Assembly: GCF_027887165.1 (NCBI RefSeq)
Contig: NC_077229.1
Coordinates: 352,520,416-352,584,415 of the forward strand
DNA from: Monodelphis domestica
Taxonomy: Eukaryota > Chordata > Mammalia > Didelphimorphia > Didelphidae
DNA length: 64,000 bases
Direction of reading: 5' to 3'
Shown: one piece after another, positions 1-13,085 of the stretch
Numbering within the stretch: position 1 is the stretch's first letter
How the letters are laid out: the number at the start of each line of letters is the position of its first letter
Notes under the pieces: model-generated
What the model saw: the letters and a program-made list of their open reading frames with translations, nothing else
Databases searched by the model: none
What the model was told of the DNA's origin: nothing
Position numbers and translations under genes: made by a program

Positions 1-1956
1 CATAGTTCTCCAAGTAAATTTCAGTTTATGTCTGTTAGAGGTTGTTTAGAGTTTTCTTGAGAAGATAGAGTTTGGGGGTATGGGGAAAAAGATCAAAGGT
101 AAAATCTTGTTTCATCTGTGAGAAGCAAAGATCCAGCTTGTCAATGGGCTTATAGGAATGGGTCCAACAACAAATACCCTTACCCTTGCAAGGGGACATT
201 ACATCCTCCCCATAGTTTGAGCCCACATTTAAGACTGAAGGATATCATTTGTGAAATATCCTTGGAAAGAGAGGTAGACAGATTCTTTCTGTCTCTGTGT
301 AAACCAAAGCTCTAAGGTCAGCTTTACTCACAACTTTTTGCCTCCATGTCTCCCTTCAACCCCTCATTGGAGAAACTCATCCATCCAGTGGATTAAATCC
401 TGTTCACCACTCTCCTTTAGTAAGAGAGGAGAGTTCTCTCTTCCATTTTCCTTCTCTTTTACAGACTGCATACTGTCATCTATTCTCCACATGCCCCCAC
501 TTCATCCAAGATGGTTTTCAGTCAGTTTTGATGAAAAAGATAACTCATAATGACATTGAAAATATTTAAGAAGTTAGATCTTACTTCATAGTGGGTCTAT
601 GACTGAGGTCATGGAAGCTTTAGACATAGGCTATTCTCTATTAGTTTGGTCTTGTCTTTAGTGTTACACAGTCTTGGCAAATTCTGGGAAGATATGAAAA
701 CTTTCATGACTTTTTTCTTCCCTAGATAGCATTGTCAAGTATTGTGTTGACAATTTTTTTTTAAATTAGACACCAATGGTTTTCATCTCTTGTCAACAAA
801 TTGCATTTTTGCAACAAATTGCACAGATCATTCCCCACCCCAGGTTTTTATCATGAAGCTTATCAGATAAGTAGTCATCCATATTTGTTCAACTTCTAAG
901 CAATGTCAGTGTCTCTGTATTCAAATATAGTTGTTTCCCTATTAGTCTTGATGACAGAACAATAAATAAATATCTAAGCAAGTTCATATTCACCTCGAAA
1001 GGGAGAAATACCATATTAAGCCACTGTCCACAAATAGGTTCTATCTTGTGGTGAATGCAAGAGTCCTAGATCTTATAATATATGCCCTATTCTGGTTTTC
1101 TTTTTCATTTGACTTTCTTCTTGCCCTCTCTACCCTTGCCCTACATTTTATTAATAAGGAGAATGATTTAGCAAGAAATCATTACTTAGAGAAAGGATAC
1201 TGAGTAGTATCATTACTGTGGTATTAGTATATTGCAAACCTTTTTAATCCATGTGAAGTATCATTTTAGAGAAAGTACTTTTTGAGTTCAATAGATTGGA
1301 ATCCATTCATTCAGCATAATTTCCCTTCTTGTTAAAACCAGACATCTCTAGCTATTTCCATTATAGAATCTTCCACTACAAATCAACTTCAAGAAAAAAG
1401 AACACTTAAATCCCTGCAAGAAAGGAGTTTAATGTCCTATATAGTCTCTTTTACCCATATATTTACTATTGAAAAATGCATTAATTTAATCAGTTCTCCA
1501 CATGTTAGTAATTCAAAATGATTTATACTTTGATAGGTATATGTATTGAGTAACAGGCACTGTTTCACTTAGAAAAGCCCTGGATTAGGAATTGAATCAG
1601 AGTCATGTCTTACTGTGAACAAGACATGAGCCTTTGAATCATTTTTCACCTAGAAAAAATAAAAAGGTTTCAGACATCACAATATCAAAAACACGCTAGA
1701 TAAATTTAAACTTTATTAAACCAATTCTTTGTATAATCTGATAGGATCTCCCAGCATCAGTCAGGTTTTTTCATTTATCATCTTAAAGTGTATGTGCAGA
1801 TGATATGCATCTCAACAAGAATTTCTAGTAGAAGGGAGGGCCAGCCTTAACCAGAAGTTCAGAAAGGCCTTCTTTAAGTAAAATGTAATACTTTCACTTC
1901 TTATGGCATAGAGTGGGGTGAGAAAGCAGTTTTCAAATTATAAAGTGCTGTGTAAC
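1..1956. other. Unique AT-rich sequence, no gene seen
   Basis: I see no gene, RNA gene or clear mobile element here. Short open frames on both strands lack similarity to anything I recognise and have ordinary intergenic composition. About 1565-1665 has faint resemblance to a MIR-type SINE head (a 'gccctggattagga'-like phrase) but is too decayed to call. Confidence 0.6.
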
Positions 1957-2185
1957 ATTTGAGAGGCAGAATAAGAATCTGGTTAGAGACTTGCCTTGGA
2001 CTCAAGTCTTTAAGTCTGGTCTCTAACATATTTACTATTTGGCCTTGGCAAGACATTCCTCTCACAGTGCCATGGGCAGTTGTCTAAAACTTAAATTGCA
2101 GGGAAAGTTCTCATGTATTTTTAGAGGTAGGTTCTTCACCTGGAAGATCCCTTTAATCGATGAAATTACACATCTCATCACTATT
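1957..2185 (+). repeat. Marsupial tRNA/CORE-type SINE, old
   Basis: The order of phrases matches the common marsupial CORE-SINE pattern: 'caagtctggtctctaacata', then 'ggcaagacattcctctcaca', 'ttaaattgcagggaaag', and finally 'ttcttcacctggaagatccc' with 'atgaaattacac'. Divergence from what I remember of the family is high, so the insertion is old. The family name is uncertain. Confidence 0.7.
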
Positions 2186-2249
2186 ATTATTTATCATCCT
2201 AACAACAGGTGAGAATTATATTAATTTGACCATGCAATTATTGAAATAA

Positions 2250-2385
2250 AAATACAGAATCTAGTCCCTTTTCTGCTACTAGCTGTCTGGTCTTAGGCAA
2301 TTTATACTCTCAACACTCATATATAAAGTTGGACTATGTAATCCGTTCTTGGGATGTTCTAGTTAGAGCATTACATGGGTTTAAT
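2250..2385 (+). repeat. MIR SINE fragment
   Basis: It contains the MIR core: 'tgctactagctgtctggtct' then 'taggcaattta', and a tail resembling 'ggactatgtaatc' and 'ttcttgggatgttct'. It is a diverged, ancient mammalian SINE fragment. Confidence 0.6.
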
Positions 2386-3764
2386 TCAACTTATAATCTT
2401 AAGAACAACAGGTAAATAATCTCAATGAAGAGAACTTTTTTATTAAGGAAGTGACTGTTTACTCAGTTGAAATATTATACCACATCTCTGCATTAACTTT
2501 CATGTTTTAAAATTGGACTATTTCATTTGATGTGGCCAAATGACACATAAAGAAAAAAAAAGATAAAAACAAATATTTCACTAATTTTACTCTAAAAGTA
2601 ACTGGCTAGATCTTGAAGAATTAATGAGAAAACCAAGAGATAGAAATTCAAAAGAAATCAAACCAATTAAAAGTACAGACAGATTATATTATTAGCTAAT
2701 GGAAGGAGAACAGGAACCCATTTTTATACTTTGGATATTCATAATTTCAGAGATGTAAGCTATAAATCACCCAACCCTACCAAACTCTCTGAAGTTCTTG
2801 GAAAAGCCATGTGACATGGGGTTTTAATAAAGAAGATTTATTCTCTCCTGGCAGCTACTTGCATAATCCTAGGCCTTTACAATACTTTATAGAATTCTTT
2901 CATTAGTTACCTTGCTCCAAGACTGTGTTGACTAACCTGTGCTGCAGAAGTACATGCTAAACAAAGCTCCTTCTATAATATGTATTTCCTTATTTTATCC
3001 ATATTGAGTTCATGAATAAAATATTTTCTCATCAAAAGGTTTTGGATCCACAATTTCCACAATTTTCCAAAAGGAATATTTTGATTCTGGACTGAATCAC
3101 TGGTCTCAGGATCTATCTTAACCATATATACATTCATATTGACATCCTGGCATCCTTTACAGCCCCTCCCCCAAGTGAATCTAAGAAAGGGCAATCCAAT
3201 CAACATTCAAACTAATAGCATATTTTAGAATTTGAGATTTGTAAACATTACTCTAAAGATTTGTGATTTTATCTCTCTGATTAAACTCTCTAGTGAAGTA
3301 TATGACAACTTTTCAAGACCTGCTGTGACTGAGAAATCTCATTACTTAGTAATTTACCTCATTATGATGTTCTCAAAATTTAGCTAGGGTGGTTATTGTA
3401 CAGAGCTTTAACTGAACAAATGCTAGGAAGAGGTGGAATGAAAATTGTGTAAAAAAAAAGAATTAGAAAGTCATGGTGGTGGTGATTGGATTTGCAAAAA
3501 CAAAACAATATCACTTGCTTATTTATTTTTTCAAAGGCCAGACAAAGAGGTTATAATTATCATCATAATTATAGACATGTATGATAAAACAGAATATATG
3601 TGATCAAAGCTCAGTTTTTTTAAGAATAGATTGCCTTGCACCTATCTTCTTTTCCAGTCTGATAGAACTTAGGATACACATCTTAATTCTTTTGGGTGAA
3701 AGTATTTATGTATATAAACATCTGCCATTTGAAAAATATACTAGGTACATTGGCAAGGAGCTCA
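2386..3764. other. No recognised feature
   Basis: AT-rich sequence without a supportable gene. A 77-codon open frame at 2973-3206 (minus) has no recognisable domain and no splice or promoter context, so I do not call it. Confidence 0.5.
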
Positions 3765-4731
3765 CATTCTTTTTTTTTCAATTTCATTTTTTTATTTTTT
3801 CAGGGTCATAATTGTATTATCATGCAAAACATATTTCCATATTATCCTTTTTTTTTTGGTAGGCAAATAATCTTATAAATCTTTTTCATCTGCATTTCTA
3901 TTCCAACAGTTCTTTTTCTAGAGGTGGATAGCATTCTTTTTCATGAAGTCCCTCAGAATTGTTCTGGGACATTATATTGCTTTTAGTAGGAAAGTTTATC
4001 ACAATTCCAAAGTATTTTAGTTATGATGTATAATGTTATCCTGGTTCTGCTTATTTCACTCTGCATCAATTCACATAACACTTTCCAATTCTTTCTGAAA
4101 TCACTCTGTTCATCATTACGTATAGCACAGTAATATTTGATCACCATCATTCACCACATTTCGTTCATCCATTTCCCATCTCAGGGATATCTGTTTAGTT
4201 TATAATGCTTTGCCATCACAAAAAGCACAGATATAAATATTTTTGTAAAAACAGGTTCTTTCCCATTTTTTTTTATCTCTTTGGGATACATTTCTAGTAC
4301 TGCTATTGCTGGATTAAAAGACATACATTCTTTTCTACCACTTTGGGCATAATTTCAAATTGTACTCCAGAATGCTTGGATCAATTCACAACTCCACTAG
4401 CAATGAATGTGTCCCAATTTTGCCACATGCTCCCCAAAATTTATCATTTGCCTTTATGGTCATATTAGCCAATCTGCTATGTGTGAGGTGATACCTCAGA
4501 GTAGTTTTAATTTGCATGTTTCTAATCAAGAGAGATTTAGAACATTTTTATAAGATTATTGATAGCCTTGATTTCTTCATCTGAAAATTGCCTATTCATA
4601 TCCTTTGACCATTTATTAATTGAGGAATGGATTGGATTCTTATGAATTTGATTTGGTTCTTTATACATTTGAGATCATTATCAGAGAAATTTGTTATAAC
4701 AATTTTATCCCAATTTGCTGCTTCCCTTTGG

Positions 4732-5327
4732 TAAGGATTAAATTTTTGGGGGGTTGGAGTTTTAAAAAAAGTCAAGAGAGCAGTTTGGTAAAACACAAAA
4801 TACTTAGTTTATTTTGAGAAAAGTTTGGATAGGAAATAGAAAAGAGGGAAGTGAGAGAACTCAAAACTATTCCTAAGATCACAATCCTAACTAAAATTTT
4901 CTTAAAAGACCCTAAATCTATCTGCCTTTGAGGGCAGTGTCTTCTGCCTGGCCAAAGTTGGCCTATCTACCTACTCTATCTATCTAAGAATATACCCACT
5001 ATCTAACTACCTATCTAAGTTAATCAATAAGCCTTAGTAAATAAGCACTAATCACTTTCCACCTCCTTAAATCCATTTCTCTTTATCCACTGTCAGTTAT
5101 TTTTCCAAATGCCAGTTTTTCTCATAGACACTGACATACACCTCTGCTCTCCAGGGAACCTAGAGACAAAAGCCCCTTTCAACTGTCTGCAACTCACCTA
5201 TCAGCTGTCACCCTCCTAACTGTCATCAACTGATAGCCTGCATAGCAGGGGGACTCATACTCAGAAATCTATTTATTCTCTTGCCTCTTAAAGAGAAAAA
5301 TGGAGATATTAGGAAAACTCTCTTAAC
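4732..5327 (-). mobile_element. LTR-like insertion in the old L1
   Basis: About 595 bp interrupts the L1 between a 'gctgcttcccttt' side and a 'cttctaatcttgg' side that are contiguous in intact L1 copies. Read on the minus strand it has LTR-like composition and an AATAAA signal followed by a short tail. It is most likely a solo LTR of an old endogenous retrovirus. The exact ends and family are uncertain. Confidence 0.5.
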
Positions 5328-5893
5328 TTCTAATCTTGGATACATTGGTATTTGTTCAAAAGGTTTTTAATGTAATATAATCAAAATTATTCTTTAAATT
5401 TCTATATTTCCACTTTGATCATAACTTCTTCCCTTCCTTATAGATCTGATAGGTAAAAATATTTTATATTGCTCTAATTTACTTATAATATCACTATTTA
5501 TAAACCATAAGGCAAATTTTGACCTTATCTTGGTAATGGACATGAGATGTTGAACTAAACCTAATTTTGCCATATTATTTTCCAATTTTCCAAGTAGTTT
5601 TTTTTTTAACTGTGAATTCTTATCCCCAAAGCTGGGATCTTTGGGTTTATGAAACAAGTGATTGCTGAGATGATTTACCCATAATCTATTTCATTAATCC
5701 AACATTCTATTTTTTAGTCAGTACCAGATTGTTCTGATTATTACTGCTTTATATTATAGTTTAAAATCTGGTACTGCTAGGGTACCTTCCTTCACATTTT
5801 TTTCCATTAGTTCACCTGATAGTCTTGAGGTTTTGTCCTTCTAGATGAATTTGGTTATTATTTTATCTAGTTCTATAAAATAGCTTTTGATAA

Positions 5894-6500
5894 TGTAAGG
5901 GTTAAAATGGTTTGACTTAATTTATGAGTTAAAAAGTTGTTGTAGTCATCATTTATAAAAATTAAAGTTAAAACCAACAAAAGACACTGAGCCCCAAAGG
6001 GCCCTCAAGGCAAGGAGGCATGAGTCTCACCCAAGTAAGTTTCCCTCTTCAGATTGTGTCTCCAATGCAGGAAGCTGAATCTTCACCAGAATCCAAAGTC
6101 TGGATCAGGAATCCAAAATCTGAAAATCCAAAAGACACTGAAAACCACTGAGAACCTTCAACTCACACTAGAACTAGGTGTTCTTACACCAAGAATCCCA
6201 CCAAAGCTCCTACTCCAGAGGTGAAATGCAACCAAGAATGAGCCAAGCATGCATGAATCTGTCTGTTTCCTACGTATATGCAGTTTTCTCCAACCATCAT
6301 CTCTCCCCATCACATCTTAGGAATCGATCAGTCTTTTAATTTGCCTAGCACTTTCCTGGGGGTTAGGGAGAGGAGTTATTGTGGCATTTTAGAGCATGAA
6401 CTTTCTTTGCTAATAACTTACTAAGTGTTAAGTAGGGGTGCTTCAAATCCCTGATTTATTTACTTAAAATAGACAAAGGGAATAAAAATTCCCTTTCACA
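5894..6500 (+). mobile_element. Solo LTR-like element (TG...CA) in the old L1
   Basis: A 607-bp insert starts with TGTAAGG and ends with TTTCACA, and it separates L1 sequence that is otherwise continuous. It shares a phrase near 'cccatcacatcttaggaa' with the insert at 11214-11672, so the two probably belong to related LTR families. An AATAAA lies close to the 3' end. It is a solitary LTR fossil with no internal retroviral region beside it, younger than the host L1 copy. Confidence 0.6.
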
Positions 6501-7157
6501 ATAGTTTGATAAGTATGGCACTGAATTAGTTAAATAGTTTAGGTAGGATTGTCATTTTTATTATATGAGTTCAGACTACTCATGAGCAATTAATGTTTTC
6601 CCACTTGTTTAGATTTAATTTTATTTGTGTGAAAAGTGTTTTGTAACTGAGTTCATATAATTCCTGTGTTTGTCTTGGCAAATAGGTTCCTAAATATCTT
6701 ATATTGTCTAGGATGATTTAAATGGAATTTCTCTTTGTAACTCTTATTGCTGCATTGTGGTGGAAATATATAGGAATGCTGATGATTTATGTGGGTTTAT
6801 TTTGTATCCTTCAGCTTTGCTAAAGTTGTTACTTATTTCCATTAGCCTTTTAGTTGATTTTCTGGGGTTCTTTAAGTATACCATCATATCATCTGCAAAG
6901 AGGGGTAGTTTAGTTTGCTCGTTGCCTGCTTTAATCCCTTCAGTTCCCTTTTCATCTCTAATTGCTACTTCTAGCATTTCTAGTACCATATTAAATAATA
7001 ATGGTCATAATGGGCATCCTTGCTTCACTCCTGACCTTATTGGGAAGTCTTCTAACTTACCATTGCAGATGATAGTTGCTGATGGTTTTAAAAAAATAAT
7101 TATTTAGAAGAAAGTCCCTTTTATTCCTAGGATTTCTAGTGTTTTTAATAGGAATAG

Positions 7158-7461
7158 TGTACAGATGGAAAATTTCCCACACCTGAGCTACATTCCAAGC
7201 ATCCTTATAAGTTACATCCTCATTTTATGTAAGGATGCTTAGGTGATAAATTTGGCTGAGACCCACGCTGAGGGGCTCTTTTTTTGGGAGCTTGTGCTTT
7301 TGGTAAAGTGCTGCAGGTGTGAGTCTTTGTCTCTCTTTGTTCTGATCACTTGACTGAAAGAACCTTTTTTTTAATTTTCCCTCTCTTTGATTTGTTATTT
7401 AAAATCCTATATATGTATATATTTTAAATCCTAAGAGTATTTATTCATTTTTACTCCTACA
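7158..7461 (+). mobile_element. Short LTR-like insert (TG...CA) in the old L1
   Basis: A 304-bp block begins TGTACAG and ends CCTACA, splitting the L1 RT region ('tttttaataggaa' on the left, 'gcattgtatttgcc' on the right). Its length and ends fit a small solo LTR. I cannot name the family. Confidence 0.45.
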
Positions 7462-8619
7462 ATGTGCATTGTATTTGCCAAAGCCTTTTTCTGCATCTAT
7501 TTAGATAATCATGTTGTTTCTATTGGTTTGATATAGTCCATTACACTAATAGTTTTCCTAATATTAAACCAGTCTTGCATTCCTGATATAAATCCCACCT
7601 AGTCTTAGTAAATAATCCTTGTGATATATTATTGTAATTTTTCCTAGTATTTTATTTAAGATATTTGCTTTGATGTTCATTAAGAAAATTGGGCTATAAT
7701 TTGTTTATTCTGTTTTTGGTCTTCCTGCCTTGGCAATCTGTAGCATATTTGTGTCATAAAAATAATTTGGTAGAATTCCTTTGCTTACTTTGTCAAATTG
7801 TTTGTATGGTATTGGGATTAGTTGTTCTTTAAAAGTTTGATTCAATTTATTTGTGAATCCATGTGGCTATGAGGGTTTTTTTTCTTAGGGAGTTCTTTGA
7901 TGGCTTCTTCAATTTCTTTTCATGAGATGGGATTATTTGAGTATTCTATTTCCTTTTTTTTTGTTAATTAAGGCAACTTACATTTTTGTAAATATTTACC
8001 CATTTCACATAGATTGTCATTTATTGCTACATAATTGGACAAAATAACTCTTAATAATTGCCTTAATATTCTCTTCATTGGAGAGGTCATTGCCCTTTAA
8101 ATTTTTGATAGTTAATTTCATTCTTTTTTTTCTTTTTTGCATTAGATTAATCAGTACTTTATCTCTTTTATTTGTTTTTTTTAAGTACAAGCTCCTAGTT
8201 CATTTATTTATTAGTTCAACAATTCTTTAACTTTCAATTTTATTCATTTCTCATTTAAATTTTAGGATTTCCAATTTCCTTTTTATCTAGGGATTTTTAT
8301 TTCTAATTTTTTTAAGTTAGAAGCCCAAATCATTGATCTCCTCCCCCTCCAATTCATTTGTATAGTCACTCAGGGACACAAAATTCCTTGTGAGTACTAC
8401 TTTGACTGTTTCCCATAGATTTTGATATGATGTCTCCTCATTGCCATTCTTTTCAATAAAAACCAGTCTATGTTCCAATTATTTATTCTTGGACAAACCA
8501 GTTTTAAAGAATTAGATTATTTAGTTTCCAATTAATTTTAATTTGCCTCTCTATTAATCCTTATTCAATTATAATTTTTATCAAATTATTTTATGCCAAG
8601 AATTATTATTTGATGTAAC

Positions 8620-10035
8620 ATTCAAATGTATATTTATAGCATTCAAAAGGAAATGCTTTATAAAATTCTAAAGTTTATTTAGACAATAATATAAACCTTA
8701 TTTTTATAATACAGTCACTAAGATACATAAAGTTTCAATATTTAGCACAGTTCTGTTAAGAACTACTTATAGGATCTGGATACATAGCTTTGCTTAAGAA
8801 GTTCAATGGGATTATATATTTTAAGGAATATCAATTTCAAAGCAGAATGTTATTTGGGTTCTAAATAACATTGAAGAAATTCTTATTCCATGGTATAACT
8901 CCAGTTTTTTCATGACAATAAAAATGATGACATTTCTAGTAAAAGCCTGATAATAGGTTCTTGTTTCTGAGAGTTTATGTTTTGAAATGACCACAAACCT
9001 TTCACTAATGTTCATGATATCATAGAAATAGCTTAATAAAGAATGTGTCTTATTTCAGAAACCATTTTGAATCTTCTGATGAATTCCTTTGCAGTCTAAA
9101 GATGCTGGTCACTATTGTTCTAGAAGAATTCTACATCCTCCTTCCTGGTTAGTATTATATAACTTACAGCTCTTATATTTTATTTAAAATATGTGGAACT
9201 GGACTGTAGAGCAGGCACAGCAACCATTGCAGATAATTTGCACAGTCATATTCTGATATTCTGTTGACATTGGAATTTGTGCTATTTCATTATCCAACTG
9301 TTGACAATAGTGAGTCACATCTAGAGAGGAGTGCATACATAATTTTTAACATTTCTTCATAACATATTCTGTGTAAAAATTTTACACATAGCAAGACATG
9401 AGCAATTACTTGGGATGTATGAATGTCCTCCAAACATGGGACAATTCTGCCTAGAAATATTTTCAATATGCTTGTGTTGCCCTTGGAGACTCAAGGATAG
9501 ACATAGGCTACATTTAAAACAGTGAAAAAAGTCTTCCTTCAGACCAATCCTACAAATTCCAGACTTCTAACAATGATATTGCTTCTTGTCTTTGTCAAAA
9601 AGTTGGCATATATTGCAATAATATTCTCCAAATACCCTATTATAATCTTGACATGTCTATTGAGAATTCTGAATTTTCCCACACATTATACATTGTACTT
9701 CTTTTTTTTTTAAATGATCCAGAAGATGATCATCATTGTTATAATGGCATAAGTGGCAAATATTAAGTTTATCACAGCAAGGAACCATGAGAGGGCAGCT
9801 TCTGTTGTAGTACTCACAGCCTTGCCACCATAATTTCCAACTTCCAATACTATTTTTTTCCTTCCACCATGACAACCGCCATTGCCACCTCCTATTCCTC
9901 CTGTAACTCAGCACTGCTTTGGGTCTGGGTCTGGTCTGTTTGCGGTCTAGAACAGAGAACTTCTAGAGGGCTAGAGGCCATGGTCACCTTTACTGCCCTA
10001 TCAGGTAGTCACTATGTGCTGAGTTGCTGGCTGCC
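8620..10035 (-). pseudogene. RCHY1: RCHY1 (Pirh2) processed pseudogene
   Basis: Minus-strand translation gives the CHY zinc-finger start of RCHY1, a RING E3 ubiquitin ligase. Visible phrases are GCEYYNRSC, PCCDKLNICHLCHYNND and KKEVQCIMCGKIQ (9657-9810). Downstream come FDKDKKQYHC, CGICRIGLKEDFFHC (about 9500-9600) and LEDIHTSQVIAHVL of the RING (about 9400). Near the end are the EYQNM and STVQFHIL equivalents, with a stop around 9112-9114. The coding part is intronless although RCHY1 is a multi-exon gene, so it is a retrocopy. It carries several frameshifts and stops; part of the RING is lost near 9360, including cysteines. The 3'UTR runs to about 8620 and a 5'UTR lies above about 9915. It sits inside the old L1, so it is younger than that L1. 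The outer ends are approximate. Confidence 0.85.
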
Positions 10036-10194
10036 TTTTTATCTCATCATGATCTGAAGAAATTGCATTTATTATTTCTGCTTTTCTGCATTTGTTTGTG
10101 ATATTTTTTATACCAGAGTATATGGTCAATCTTTGTATATTTATCATACTGCTGAGAAGAAGATATATTCCTTTTTTCCCCATAATCAATTTTA

Positions 10195-10240
10195 TCCATA
10201 TATATGTATATATATAGAAATATATATATGTATATATATA
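10195..10240. repeat. AT-rich simple repeat
   Basis: Two near-identical blocks of TATATATGTATATATATA are separated by 'gaaa'. They lie within the L1 endonuclease region and probably expanded after insertion. Confidence 0.8.
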
Positions 10241-11213
10241 AAGTTTAACTTTTCTGAAATTTCATTCAATTCCCTCCTTTCTTATTATTTTTTGGTTCAA
10301 TTTACCTAGCTCAGATAGGGAAAGGTTAGGTGTCCCACTAATATGGTATTACTTCCTAGTTCCTCCTTGAGCTCCTTCAATTTTTCCTTTAAAAATTTGG
10401 ATATTATACTATTTGGTACATAAATGTTTAGTAATGATATTACTTCAGTGTTTCTAGTACCTTTTATCAAGGTGTAATTTCCTTCCTTATTTCTTTTAAT
10501 TAAATCCATCTTTACTTTAGGTTTGTGATCAAAATTACTACCCCACTGCTTTTTTATATTAGATGATGCATAATAAATTCTACTCTAGACTTTTACCTTT
10601 AATCTATCTGTGCCACCATGCCTCAAATATGTTTCTTGTAACCAACATAGATTAAGATTGTGGTTTTTAATTCACTCTGCTTTTTGCTTCCATTTTATGA
10701 GTGAGTTCATTCCATTTACATTCACAGTTATAATTATTATGTACTGCCCTCCATCTTATTTTTCTCTTTTGATCCTGCTCTATTTCCTTTCACCCCTTTC
10801 TCCTCACCAGTGTTTTGCTTTTTATTACCCCCAAACTTCCCCTCCCTCCAATTACTTCCACCTTTCTTTCTCTTATTCCCCTTCTACTTCTATGTAGGGT
10901 AAGATAGAATTCTATTCCCCACTGAGTTGATTTTTTCCCTCTGTGGCCACTTATGATAAGAGTAAAATTTAAACATTGATCATTACCATCCTGAACATCC
11001 CCTCCCCATAATATTTTTCACACCTTTTTATGTTATGTAATTTACCCCATTCCATTATCTCTCCCTTTCCATTTCTTTCATTGTAATCCTCTTTTCCAAC
11101 CCTTGATTATTTTTATATATCAAATCATCATAACCAATGTACCTCCCCACCTTCTTTATAAGTATATAACTTCTATCTGCTCTACTACTAATATAATAGC
11201 TAAAATTAAATTA

Positions 11214-11672
11214 TGAAGTTGCCAGTAGCTTCAGTGCTTTTATTACATCAAAGTAGTGATAGCAGAGAGGGAAATTTAAAGAGGCAGAGAGTTGCCCAGC
11301 TAAATGCCCCAATTGTCATTCTGATGGATTGAAGCTCATCACTAACAAAGGCTCCCTCAAGTTCAAATCTCCAAACAGAGGAGCATGAGAGTAAAAGAGC
11401 TTTCACTGGGTTTCAGCTTATAAATAGTTTTCTCTACCCACTACCTCTCCTACATCACATCTCAGGAACCAATCATAGTTCCTTAATTTTCCTGCCACCA
11501 CCCAGAGGGACAGTGCCTGTGGAATCAGTTTCCCATCTTGTTGGTTTCAACATCCTTTCTCTGAGGGCCTGTATATCCCAACAGATCTCAATGGTAAATG
11601 ACTTCCAGGTCACTGATTGATTACATTTAAACAAAGCAAAATAATGTGGGGGGAGGAGTTCCTTCCCACACT
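11214..11672 (+). mobile_element. Solo LTR-like element in the L1 spacer
   Basis: About 458 bp starts with TGAAGTTG and ends near CCCACA, with 'aatta' just outside both ends as a likely 5-bp target duplication. It contains a TATAAATA-like box near 11420 and shares 'catcacatctcaggaa' with the LTR-like insert at 5894-6500. It is a solitary LTR of an old endogenous retrovirus. Confidence 0.6.
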
Positions 11673-13085
11673 AATTATGTTCAAGAATTATCAATATGTT
11701 TCCACATAGAAATACAAATATTTTGAACTTAATTTGTCCCTTAAAATTTCTCTTTATTACTTACCTTTTTAGTCTTCTTTAGGGTCTTCTGTTTGGACTT
11801 CATGTTTTTTGTTTAGGTCTAGCTTATTCCTCAGGAATGCTATGAAATTTTTTTATCTTATTGAATGCACATTTTTTCACTCAAAAAATATACTGAATTT
11901 TGCTGGATATGTGACTCTGTTACAAACCTATATATTTTTTCTTTATGAATATCATATTCCATGTCTTCCAATTCATTAATGTAGAAACTGCTAGGTCCTT
12001 TGTAATCCTGATTATAGCTTCATGGTATTGAATTACTTCTGTTTGCTTGCAGTATTTTCTCCTTGGCTTGAGGGCTTCTGGATTTAAATATTATATTTTT
12101 GTAATTTGTTTTTTAAGGTTTTCTTTTTGGAATTTATTAATGGATACTTTCTATTTTGATATTATTTTCTTCAATAATATCTGTGCAGTTTTCTTTCATA
12201 ATTTCTTGTATTATTATATACAAAGTTTTTTATCATGATTTTAGGTAATCCAATAATTCTTAAATTATCCCTCCGGGATCTATTTTCCAGGTTAGTTGTT
12301 TTTTAATGAGATATTTTATATTTTATTATTTTTTTCATTATTTTGATTTTGTTTTATTCTTTCTTGATGTCTCATGAAATCATTTTTCTAGTTTGCTCAT
12401 TTCTAATTTTTAAGGTCTAATTTTACTCTGTCAGCATTTGGGTACCCTTTTCTTTTATATCTTATTGTCTAGTTTTCATTTCTCTACCCTACTGTTCCTC
12501 TGTCCCTTAATTTGTTCTTGAAGTCCTTTTTGAGCTCTTCCAGAATGTGTGTCCAATTCATATTCTTCTTTTGGACTTTCAGTTCTTCCAAGAGGGTATG
12601 ATGACTTGAGGGCTGGGAGTTCTGATTCTCCCACTGCTGATTCATTTAACCCTTGAGATGCTGAGAGCTGAATTTCTCACCTTAGATTTGGGCATAAGCT
12701 TTTGCTCTTACTCTGAGCTTGATCCAGTCAGGGATTGTTCCAATTGAACCCTCAGGCTTAGGTGTAAGGTTTTGGTCTCACTCTGAGCTTTATCTTGTCA
12801 GGTACATAGCAGATTGCCCTGACCTGGGGCTCAACCTTGAGCTTTTGGCATAAGGGTCAGGAGGTCATCCCCCTCTGTGGGTCTACCAACTACTCCAAAC
12901 TGGGACCTTTTCTTTGCCATCTAGGACTAATGGCTTCCCTCTGGGTCCACATAGACAAGGTTGCTTCTACACAGACTGCCTTGTCCTAGAATTCTGGACT
13001 TCCCCACAGATTTGGAATTTCAAGGGTGACTCAGCTTCTTCCCCAGCATTGACTCCAACCCCAATGATTCTTCATGAAATGGACA

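Larger units (their letters stand above)
3765..13085 (-). mobile_element. Old L1 LINE, minus strand, split by later insertions
   Basis: This is one L1 copy read on the minus strand. It is collinear with the young L1 at 23107-29490, but many indels and substitutions show it is old. Its pieces are 3765-4731 (3'UTR and ORF2 C-terminus), 5328-5893, 6501-7157 (RT region, with the FADD motif near 6890), 7462-8620 (RT and linker), 10036-10735 (endonuclease; ORF2 start near 10733), 10736-11213 (inter-ORF spacer), 11673-12600 (ORF1) and about 12600-13085 (5'UTR). The 5'UTR part resembles the plus-strand fragment at 17286-18070, which marks an older L1 subfamily than L1-A. ORF1 and ORF2 are broken throughout. 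Inserts are annotated separately. Confidence 0.85.

Noticed and set aside
9657-9914. RCHY1-like zinc-finger open frame as a real exon
   Set aside because: The rest of the RCHY1 coding sequence follows without introns and is broken; the whole lies inside an L1.
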